Of a stretch of DNA of 8,836 nt, positions 1 through 4,627 are shown piece by piece. Where the stretch lies: the NCBI GenBank assembly GCA_030673995.1, contig DAOUYU010000066.1, positions 1-8,836 of the forward strand. Direction: 5' to 3'. The position numbers and the translations under genes were made by a program. Source of the DNA: Candidatus Aminicenantota bacterium (GTDB lineage: Bacteria; Acidobacteriota; Aminicenantia; Aminicenantales; Aminicenantaceae). Under the pieces are notes generated by a model, which saw nothing but the letters and a program-made list of their open reading frames with translations, was not told where the DNA came from and did no database searches. How positions within the stretch are numbered: position 1 is the stretch's first letter; every line of letters starts with the position of its first letter.

Positions 1-103
1 TGAGGATTTCCCCAATAAAAGTCCTTTCATGCCATGGATTGGGAAAAGAAACCTGCTCAATTTCTAAAACAAGGGGGAGGTCTTCTTCCTTCATCCTTCT
101 CAA
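1..103 (-). CDS. rimI: Ribosomal-protein-alanine N-acetyltransferase RimI, N-terminal part (runs off the window)
   Basis: RimI is a GNAT-family enzyme that acetylates the N-terminal alanine of ribosomal protein S18 with acetyl-CoA. Only the first 30-odd codons are present; the gene continues past base 1. The visible peptide contains EEDLPLVLEIEQVSFPNPW, the typical first helix of RimI, where the 'DLP...IE..SFP.PW' pattern is characteristic. The acetyl-CoA motif lies outside the window. It follows tsaB directly, the usual tsaB-rimI pairing. The start is unclear: TTG at 103-101 gives a normal-looking N-terminus (xRRMKEEDLP) but has no good ribosome site. ATG at 94-92 is the first ATG, but a GAGAAGG lies right against it with no spacing. 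An ATT at 139-137, overlapping the tsaB stop, has a well-placed GGAGG. The identity is confident; the start is not. Confidence 0.85.
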   Translation of the reverse strand, partial: MRRMKEEDLPLVLEIEQVSFPNPWHERTFIGEIL

Positions 104-134
104 ATAAAAAGGATTCTTGGAAAGGCTTTCTTTT

Positions 135-815
135 TTAATGCTTTTCCTCCGCCTGAGATTTTCGAAAATAAAGAGGTTCAAGCTGTTGAGCACTTACTCC
201 TTTTTTCTTTTTCAGCAGCTCATAACCCAGCAATCCTATTTCATAGGCTATAAAAGGAGATTGGCGGGAAAACCTGGCTTTATCCTTGAAATACTTGAAT
301 ATCTTCTCCCTGTAAGCATCTGTTCCGTTTCCGATAAAGAAGATAATCCTGTGGGCAGGAAGCAGAGAAAAAAAATGGTCAGGCGAGTATGCTCCTTGGG
401 GGATGATTTCCTGAAGCTTACTTTCTTTAGATTCATAAAGGGACGCGAATATTTCTCCTTTTTTTGCATCCAACATAGGACAAAGAAGACGGCTTGATGG
501 AAAACGGAGTTTCCATGCCAGTGCTTTTAAAGTCGAAACAGCTGCCACCGGTTTTCCGGAAGCATAGGAGAAGGATTTAACGGTACTCAAGCCAATCCTG
601 ATTCCCGTGAAAGAACCAGGACCCACGGCCAGGGCAAAACCATCCATATCTTTAATTTTCAGGTTATGAGCTTTCAAAATAAAATCCACGGCAGGAAGAA
701 GCCGTTCAGAATAGGTCGCGTGAGAATCAATATTAAATTCTCCCAGCAGCTTTGTCTTCCTCAAAAGTGCAACTGATCCAGCAAATGTGGTTGTATCAAC
801 CGCAAGTATATTCAT
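135..815 (-). CDS. tsaB: tRNA threonylcarbamoyladenosine biosynthesis protein TsaB
   Basis: TsaB is the ASKHA-fold partner of TsaD in the cytoplasmic TsaBDE complex. That complex transfers the threonylcarbamoyl group to A37 of ANN-decoding tRNAs (t6A). The 226-residue protein has normal family length. It opens with MNILAVDTTTFAGSVAL, the phosphate-binding-type loop of the ASKHA fold (residues 1-17). Near residues 64-81 it carries the hallmark GPGSFTGIRIGLSTVKSF, followed by 'GKPVAAVSTLKALAW' and the 'LDAKKGEIFASLY' strand. The C-terminal part is shorter and lysine-rich, as usual for TsaB. The ATG at 815 is preceded by GAAGGGAA and GGAAG stretches, a modest ribosome site. A good promoter lies about 50 bases upstream, and rimI follows on the same strand. 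The product is a core housekeeping protein, and no key motif is missing. Confidence 0.96.
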   Translation of the reverse strand: MNILAVDTTTFAGSVALLRKTKLLGEFNIDSHATYSERLLPAVDFILKAHNLKIKDMDGFALAVGPGSFTGIRIGLSTVKSFSYASGKPVAAVSTLKALAWKLRFPSSRLLCPMLDAKKGEIFASLYESKESKLQEIIPQGAYSPDHFFSLLPAHRIIFFIGNGTDAYREKIFKYFKDKARFSRQSPFIAYEIGLLGYELLKKKKGVSAQQLEPLYFRKSQAEEKH

Positions 816-867
816 CTTCCAGGATTCCCTTCTCAGCTTATTACCTTTTTATTCCCATCGATCTCAT

Positions 868-896
868 ATTATTCAATCAAGGCAAAATTTTGTCAA
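868..896 (-). promoter_or_regulatory. Sigma-70-type promoter for tsaB-rimI
   Basis: Read on the minus strand, a perfect TTGACA (896-891) is followed after exactly 17 bases by AATAAT (873-868), five of six matches to the consensus -10. The expected transcription start is near 861, giving a 5' leader of about 45 bases before the tsaB ATG at 815. It sits downstream of the terminator that closes the neighbouring operon, so tsaB-rimI probably forms its own transcription unit. Confidence 0.75.
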
Positions 897-1111
897 CTTA
901 GAGGGGTTTAGAAAAAAGCTGGCTGTTTTAGGGAAAATAAGCAAAAGGGGGTTTTGGAGGGAATGCCCCCTGCCCAGCCAGCACAGCAGGGATTGTTTAT
1001 ATTGTAACATATATTGTATAAAATTAATAGGAATTATAAAGAATACCTCACTGTACAACGGAAAAGGAAATGAAATCACGGATCTTATTGACTTCTTCTG
1101 GTTTTTCCTTA

Positions 1112-1153
1112 ATATAAAAAAAGGGAAATGGAAGGATGTTCCATTTCCCTTTT
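1112..1153 (-). terminator. Intrinsic terminator of the sigma-factor operon
   Basis: A perfect 15-base-pair inverted repeat (1119-1133 with 1139-1153) surrounds the five-base loop GGATG. On the minus strand the stem is followed directly by a run of seven T residues (1122-1116, partly within the stem base). It begins 24 bases after the stop codon of the last operon gene (1177), the expected position for a rho-independent terminator. Four T residues end the stem on the plus strand too, so some bidirectional activity is possible, but no plus-strand gene precedes it. Confidence 0.88.
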
Positions 1154-1176
1154 GATGTTAAGAGCCCAGATAAACT

Positions 1177-1563
1177 TTACTCTAACCAGATTTTTATTGT
1201 TTCATCCTCTTCCTGAACTTCGATGAACACCATCGGCCCGAGCTTCTTCAGTTCCGTAAAGAGCTCTTTGAAATCAATATCACACTCATCTCCATGGAAA
1301 TTCCAGTTCTTGTTTTGAGAGCTTTTGAGAACAACTTCCAGCAAAGATATGGGCAGCGTGATCTTGACCTTGTCTTTTTTTGTCCGGTTATCCGTGATAA
1401 GCACCTTGAACCACTTCACTTCCGTTCCTTTTTCGTACTTCGGATTCTTCTTAACGGCCTTTTTAATGGCCTGGAGGTCATCCTCCTGCTCAGCCACAAG
1501 AAAAACTGCTAAAAGAAGACTGAAAACAAAGACAACCAAAACTAAAATTGCGACTTTTTTCAT
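1177..1563 (-). CDS. Small exported protein ending in the operon's shared C-terminal module
   Basis: The 128-residue protein begins with a hydrophobic signal peptide or signal anchor (about residues 4-24, MKKVAILVLVVFVFSLL, possible cleavage after VAEQ or A24). A short lysine-rich linker follows, and residues 50-128 carry a module also present at the ends of the lipoprotein (3859-4290) and the TPR/HEAT-like protein (1581-2423). Here it shows FKVLI (52-56), KVKITLP (65-71), an acidic stretch around DIDFKEL (95-101), LGP (108-110) and a terminal TIKIWLE. Proline 71 and tryptophan 126 line up with equivalents in the other two. It has a strong ribosome site, GAGGAGG seven bases before the ATG, sits 17 bases after the preceding gene and is last in the operon. 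The module resembles, from memory, the small domain found in YvlB/LiaX- and DUF2089-related proteins. The molecular function is unknown to me; envelope localisation is inferred. Confidence 0.8.
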   Translation of the reverse strand: MKKVAILVLVVFVFSLLLAVFLVAEQEDDLQAIKKAVKKNPKYEKGTEVKWFKVLITDNRTKKDKVKITLPISLLEVVLKSSQNKNWNFHGDECDIDFKELFTELKKLGPMVFIEVQEEDETIKIWLE

Positions 1564-1580
1564 TGTATTCCTCCTCTATT

Positions 1581-2423
1581 TTAATCTATCCAAATTTCAA
1601 TGATTGTATCCTTATCCTCAAACCTGAGGATCTCCCCTCTGAATTCCAGGAGCTCTTTTCTGATCCTATCCAGATCATATCCCTCCTCATTTATCATAAC
1701 CTTATTCTCCTCCGAAATGGCACGCAAAGCCAGATCAGCCAGCGCCCAGGGAATATTTATCTTAACCTCCGGTTTCGTCTGGCCCTTCTTATATATTCTT
1801 ATCTTCAGTACTGCCACTCTTTTCTCGTATCTCTGCTCTTCAAAATCTTTCAGGGCACCAGGATCGATCCGGAGCAGGGCTATTTTTGCCTTGTCTCTGA
1901 GCCTATCATCGCTTTCGTTCTCCAGAATTTTCTTCAAGACGGGAACAGCCTTAGCCGCAACTTTTTTATCCTTCACGTAGCTCAGTTCAAAGGCAGCATA
2001 ATATTTAATCACTCTGTTTGAATGAAAAAGCCTCTTCTCTATTTCTTTTATGTAAGACCTCTTCCCTCTATTGTAAAGTTTAGAAGCTAAATCAATGATA
2101 GCCACTTCCGTTTCTTCGGTTAAAATTTTGGTCCGGTCCTTACGCTTGGAATAGCTCTTGTATGTATCGATAGCCTCCAACTCTTTTCCTTCCTGTTCCT
2201 GCAGGCATTTGGCTTTCCAGTACAGGGCATGGGAAAACCAGCGGCTGTTTGGATACTTCTCAAGAAGTTCGTCCAGCTTCATTTGAGCTTTTTTCCACTT
2301 CATGTCCAGGAAAAGAATTCTTGCCTCATAAAAGAGTTCCTCGTCTGGCTGTGTCCCGGCGTATACTTGAAGAAATAAAGAGGCAAGGAGGATTAAGCCC
2401 AGATATATCGTTACTCTTTTCAT
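1581..2423 (-). CDS. Exported TPR/HEAT-like repeat protein ending in the operon's shared C-terminal module
   Basis: With the ATG at 2423 the protein has 280 residues. I prefer this start to a GTG 12 bases upstream because GAGG lies six bases before the ATG and because it begins one base after the anti-sigma stop. A signal peptide (residues 1-22, ending LQVYA before G) indicates export. Residues 27-120 look like TPR helices (ELFYEARILFLDMKWKKAQ, then LLEKYPNS, ALYWKAKCL), similar to YbgF-type periplasmic repeats. Residues about 135-190 look HEAT-like, with AAFELSYV, AVPVLKKILE and AKIALLRI helices. Residues 205-280 form the shared module: VLKIRIY, VKINIP (Pro225), DLDRIRKELLEFRG and IIEIWID (Trp278). 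TPR and HEAT units usually mediate protein-protein contacts, so a scaffold or sensor role in the periplasm is plausible. I do not recognise a named family for the whole protein. Confidence 0.82.
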   Translation of the reverse strand: MKRVTIYLGLILLASLFLQVYAGTQPDEELFYEARILFLDMKWKKAQMKLDELLEKYPNSRWFSHALYWKAKCLQEQEGKELEAIDTYKSYSKRKDRTKILTEETEVAIIDLASKLYNRGKRSYIKEIEKRLFHSNRVIKYYAAFELSYVKDKKVAAKAVPVLKKILENESDDRLRDKAKIALLRIDPGALKDFEEQRYEKRVAVLKIRIYKKGQTKPEVKINIPWALADLALRAISEENKVMINEEGYDLDRIRKELLEFRGEILRFEDKDTIIEIWID

Positions 2424-2424
2424 T

Positions 2425-3231
2425 TTATACCTCACTTCGTTTCAATTCTCTCTTCAGCAGCTTTATCTTCAACAGAAGATTCTTTTCCTCGATCAAACGC
2501 TGGATTTTTCTGATCTCTTCTGCCGAAAGTTCGACGCTGATCTGAGTCAGCTCATAAAAGAGAAGCTCAATCTGGTCACAGATCGCTTTTGCCTTGGCCA
2601 TCTGGAACTTGTTCAGTTGGGAATTGATGTATTTCTTTTGAGAGAGCAAATCCCTTGCTTTTTGCGAAGCAAATTCGCTTCTCCAGAATTCCGCTGCCTC
2701 TTCAGAAGGAGATTGAACAAAATCCAAAAGCAAATACTGGCTCTTCTCAAGATAATCCAGTGTATCTCTCCGGGCAATTTCCAGATCTACATTTTCCAGG
2801 AAATCTCGTGGTGCAAAGAACTCTCCTGCTTCCACCATCACAGGTTGAGGAGTTCTAACAACCATAAAAGTGACGATAGAACCCAGTATAATGCCCACGA
2901 GGAGACCAGCATAGACGGGTCTTAATCTGGGCTGGAAGATGAGTCTTGAAAGCTTTTCCAGCCACGATTCCCGGGCCGGATGAGCTTCTTTCTTGAAGAT
3001 ATTTTCTACTATCTGCATGGGAAGAGCATCCCAATCGACAGAAGTCATGGCATTCTCTATATCCTCTTGCAGGGAATTCGCTCCTTTTTTGACTTCTTTC
3101 AATCGCTCCAGCTCTCCCATACATTGGGGACACGCATCAAGGTGAGCTTTAAAAAGCTCGCGTTCGTCCCCTTTAAGCTCTCCATAAAGGAAAGCTGCTA
3201 AACCTTTTTTATACTTTTTACAATCCATCAT
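2425..3231 (-). CDS. Transmembrane zinc-finger anti-sigma factor (ZAS type) with coiled-coil periplasmic domain
   Basis: The 268-residue protein probably holds the adjacent ECF sigma factor inactive at the membrane. The cytoplasmic N-terminus has a zf-HC2 domain with Cys4 and the ZAS signature H30xxxC34xxC37 (HLDACPQC). A linker leads to one membrane helix at about 106-125 (VYAGLLVGIILGSIVTFMVV). The rest (126-268) should be periplasmic and is mostly helical. It includes LDYLEKSQYLLLDF (about 157-170), a helix with ARDLLSQ, and a charged coiled-coil-like C-terminus (EEIRKIQRLIEEKNLLLKIK). This layout matches, from memory, acidobacterial-type anti-sigma proteins. Its start overlaps the sigma stop by four bases (ATGA), indicating translational coupling and matched dosage. 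A second ATG at the next codon is an alternative start. I see no obvious protease site, and the sensed signal is unknown. Confidence 0.9.
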   Translation of the reverse strand: MMDCKKYKKGLAAFLYGELKGDERELFKAHLDACPQCMGELERLKEVKKGANSLQEDIENAMTSVDWDALPMQIVENIFKKEAHPARESWLEKLSRLIFQPRLRPVYAGLLVGIILGSIVTFMVVRTPQPVMVEAGEFFAPRDFLENVDLEIARRDTLDYLEKSQYLLLDFVQSPSEEAAEFWRSEFASQKARDLLSQKKYINSQLNKFQMAKAKAICDQIELLFYELTQISVELSAEEIRKIQRLIEEKNLLLKIKLLKRELKRSEV

Positions 3232-3809
3232 ACCTGTCTCCCCATATACGGAGCCATCAGGCCCCTTAAATTTTGAACGGCCTTAAAATGAAGAGACTTG
3301 ACCGTTCCCAGAGAAATATCCAATATCTGGGCAATTTCGTTGTAGTGAAGCTGGTTATAATGCTTCATCACGAATACCATCCTCTGTCTTTCTGCGAGCT
3401 TTTTAAGGCAGGGAGTAAATATCCCTTTTAAATCAGAGAAAGTATGGGGATCAGGCTCATTCTGAAGGGGCAAATTCATATCATCGACAGGATTTTCCTT
3501 TCTTAATTCGCTGCGCTTTCCATAATGTTTCCGGTAATAATCTACGCAGAGGTTTTTAGCGATTTGCAGAAGCCAGTTCTGAAAATTTTTGCCTTTCCTG
3601 TACAGGTTGACCTTCTGGTATAACCTCAAAAAGGTTTCCTGCACTATGTCCAGGGCATCCTCCCTGTTATGAAAAAAGGAGAAAGCCAACAGGAAAACCC
3701 TTTTCTGGTAAAGATGAGTTACTGTCATGAAAGCCTCTCTGTCTCCTTTCTTGATTTTTTCGACAAGGGTGTAGACATCTTCATTTTTGCTTGTCCTTTC
3801 TTGTTCCAT
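3228..3809 (-). CDS. ECF-type RNA polymerase sigma factor (sigma-70 family, RpoE-like)
   Basis: The 193-residue protein has only the two domains of extracytoplasmic-function sigma factors. Region 2 spans about residues 24-94, with the conserved DALDIVQETFLRLYQ (51-65, core-binding and -10 recognition) and FQNWLLQIAKNLCVDYYRK (76-94). Region 4 spans about 131-182, with LAERQRMVFVMKHY followed by a helix-turn-helix (YNEIAQILDISLGTVKSLHFKAV, 156-177) that reads the -35 element. Region 3 is absent, as expected. It directs core RNA polymerase to a small regulon, normally after release from its anti-sigma factor, encoded next with a four-base overlap. The start is the first ATG after an in-frame stop two codons upstream. 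The ribosome site is weak, with a GAGG about 20 bases upstream, which could limit its level. It lies 49 bases after the lipoprotein gene. Confidence 0.95.
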   Translation of the reverse strand: MEQERTSKNEDVYTLVEKIKKGDREAFMTVTHLYQKRVFLLAFSFFHNREDALDIVQETFLRLYQKVNLYRKGKNFQNWLLQIAKNLCVDYYRKHYGKRSELRKENPVDDMNLPLQNEPDPHTFSDLKGIFTPCLKKLAERQRMVFVMKHYNQLHYNEIAQILDISLGTVKSLHFKAVQNLRGLMAPYMGRQV

Positions 3810-3858
3810 TCTTTATTTTTCTGCTTCTATCCTCAGGAAAAGAACTCACATCAGCTCT

Positions 3859-4290
3859 TTATTTTAGCCAGATCAGTATTTTGGTTTTCTCCTCAAGATC
3901 ATTGACTTCAACAAGGAGTCCGGGACCGACCTGACCCAGATTTTCTAGCCCTCTCCAGTCGAAATCAAAGCGGTCTTCAAAATCAAACTCATTATCATCT
4001 TCAGCGATCTCGGCTCCAAAGTCCATACAGCCTTTCACCAGCCAGAGAGGAGCCGTGACTTGAATCAAATTGCGATCAGAACCCTCGTAGATCAAAACAT
4101 GGATTTTATGAGGTCTGCCTTCTCTATCGGGATTATTCCGGTGGATCCCTTCAATCTCTCTGTAGGCTTTTTTAAAGTATCGATCAGGTTTTTTAACATT
4201 TTTTATTATCTGCAGGTTGAAACATGCGCTCACGAATAAAGGAATAAGAACAGCCGCGATGATTTGAGTCCTTCTCTTTAATTTTTCCAT
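3859..4290 (-). CDS. Predicted lipoprotein with the operon's shared C-terminal module (first gene of the sigma operon)
   Basis: I place the start at the ATG at 4290, giving 143 residues, because GAGG lies seven bases before it and because the protein then begins with a classic lipoprotein signal. That signal has basic MEKLKRR, a hydrophobic core, and the lipobox VSAC with Cys23. The frame is open for about 104 more codons upstream, but those run through the palindromic repeat and are not credible coding sequence. Residue +2 after Cys is Phe, so retention in the inner membrane is not predicted. Residues 62-143 form the shared module: KIHVLIY, IQVTAPLWL (Pro81), a strongly acidic insert (97-111, rich in D, E and F), VGPGLLVEV and a terminal ILIWLK (Trp141). 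Being first in the operon, ahead of the sigma gene, suggests high expression on induction. Its function is unknown; a surface or periplasmic role is inferred. Confidence 0.82.
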   Translation of the reverse strand: MEKLKRRTQIIAAVLIPLFVSACFNLQIIKNVKKPDRYFKKAYREIEGIHRNNPDREGRPHKIHVLIYEGSDRNLIQVTAPLWLVKGCMDFGAEIAEDDNEFDFEDRFDFDWRGLENLGQVGPGLLVEVNDLEEKTKILIWLK

Positions 4291-4323
4291 TCTGTACCTC
4301 ATTTTAGAATCTTCAAAGTGTAT

Positions 4324-4349
4324 TACGGAAGATTTTCCAAAAAGGTTCA
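4324..4349 (-). promoter_or_regulatory. Candidate ECF-sigma promoter of the sigma operon
   Basis: On the minus strand TGAACC (4349-4344) is followed after exactly 16 bases by CGTA (4327-4324). This closely fits the 'AAC' -35 and 'CGT' -10 logic of many ECF promoters; the Bacillus SigW consensus, for example, is TGAAAC-N16-CGTA. The predicted transcription start, near 4316, leaves a leader of about 26 bases to the lipoprotein ATG at 4290. It fits autoregulation by the sigma factor encoded in the same operon. The match is by eye and could be chance. Confidence 0.5.
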
Positions 4350-4384
4350 TCCGTGGAAAAATTGATTTTACATCCCTCCCAATG

Positions 4385-4390
4385 ATTATA
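4385..4390 (-). promoter_or_regulatory. Possible sigma-70 -10 element upstream of the sigma operon
   Basis: A perfect TATAAT occurs on the minus strand, about 95 bases before the lipoprotein ATG. The sequence 17 bases further upstream is a T run with only two matches to TTGACA, so this would be a weak basal promoter at best. It could provide the low background expression an autoregulated sigma operon needs. Confidence 0.3.
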
Positions 4391-4498
4391 AATGTAAAAT
4401 AAGGGATAAAAAAGGGAAAAGGCTTTTTTTTTCTTCTTGACTTGAAAGATTGCCGCTCTCTCTCCGGTCGCCCCCGATGACAACACAAGAGCAGTCTT

Positions 4499-4566
4499 GA
4501 AAAAAGGGGACAGGCAACTTTTTTATAAAAAAAGTAGCCTGTCCCCTTTTTTCTGTCCCCTTTTTT
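4499..4566. repeat. REP-like palindrome, copy 1, with one extra half-unit
   Basis: Positions 4499-4524 pair with 4528-4553 in a stem of about 25 pairs interrupted only by an A-A mismatch (4516/4536), closed by the three-base loop ATA. The core is GGGGACAGGC and its complement, flanked by A and T runs. A partial extra copy, CTGTCCCCTTTTTT, follows at 4553-4566. The same core, the same mismatch and similar half-units recur at 8650-8756, so this is a dispersed repeat family rather than a chance hairpin. On the minus strand the hairpin ends in a T run and could terminate the ABC operon transcript. Repeats of this style are, to my knowledge, often mobilised by REP-associated Y1 transposases; none is encoded here. 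Confidence 0.85.
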
Positions 4567-4600
4567 ACAGAACCTGATTATTAAATAGCGCTTAGAGGGC

Positions 4601-4627
4601 AATTAACCTGAATCATTCAGGATAATT
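4601..4627 (-). terminator. Hairpin overlapping the permease stop codon
   Basis: An inverted repeat CCTGAA/TTCAGG (4607-4612 with 4616-4621, loop TCA) extends past an A-A mismatch by five more pairs (4601-4605 with 4623-4627). It runs into the TAA stop of the permease (4628-4626). It lacks a T run on the minus strand, so it is more likely a 3'-end-stabilising structure or a helper than a complete intrinsic terminator. The palindromic repeat downstream may finish the job. Confidence 0.4.

Larger units (their letters stand above)
816..1176. other. 361-base intergenic region between the sigma-factor operon and tsaB
   Basis: I see no gene here. It holds the tsaB promoter (868-896) and the operon terminator (1112-1153). 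Between them lies an AT-rich run (about 995-1050) and two short overlapping G/C-rich inverted repeats: AGGGGG/CCCCCT (946-951 with 966-971, 14-base loop) and CCCTGC/GCAGGG (968-973 with 986-991). On the minus strand the first is followed by TTTTGCTTATTTT and could be a weak back-up terminator. Open frames on either strand have no ribosome site and no recognisable composition, so I do not call them genes. Confidence 0.7.
4291..4625. other. 335-base intergenic region between the ABC operon and the sigma operon
   Basis: I see no gene. Reading rightward it holds the candidate ECF promoter (4324-4349), a TATAAT box (4385-4390), a homopurine/poly-T stretch (about 4400-4432), about 65 bases of mixed sequence with no recognised feature (4433-4498), the REP-like palindrome (4499-4566) and a hairpin against the permease stop (4601-4627). 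The open frame continuing upstream from the lipoprotein gene is not coding. Confidence 0.7.

Noticed and set aside
946..991. Overlapping G/C-rich inverted repeats as a structured RNA or riboswitch before tsaB
   Set aside because: They lie upstream of the predicted tsaB transcription start and have short stems with long loops; no known riboswitch pattern is visible.
873..1079. 68-codon minus-strand open frame between the terminator and tsaB
   Set aside because: It covers the tsaB -10/-35 region, has no plausible ribosome site and reads as low-complexity F/I/L-rich sequence.
787..1155. 122-codon plus-strand open frame crossing the tsaB start and the terminator
   Set aside because: It is antisense to tsaB at one end and reads through the hairpin at the other; no family resemblance.
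1548..2021. Plus-strand open frames antisense to the exported proteins
   Set aside because: They are shadows of well-supported minus-strand genes with signal peptides, ribosome sites and operon spacing.
4291..4602. N-terminal extension of the lipoprotein frame up to an ATG at 4602
   Set aside because: The extra 104 codons run through the palindromic repeat, a poly-T tract and the candidate promoter, and would bury the lipoprotein signal peptide; the ATG at 4290 has a good ribosome site.
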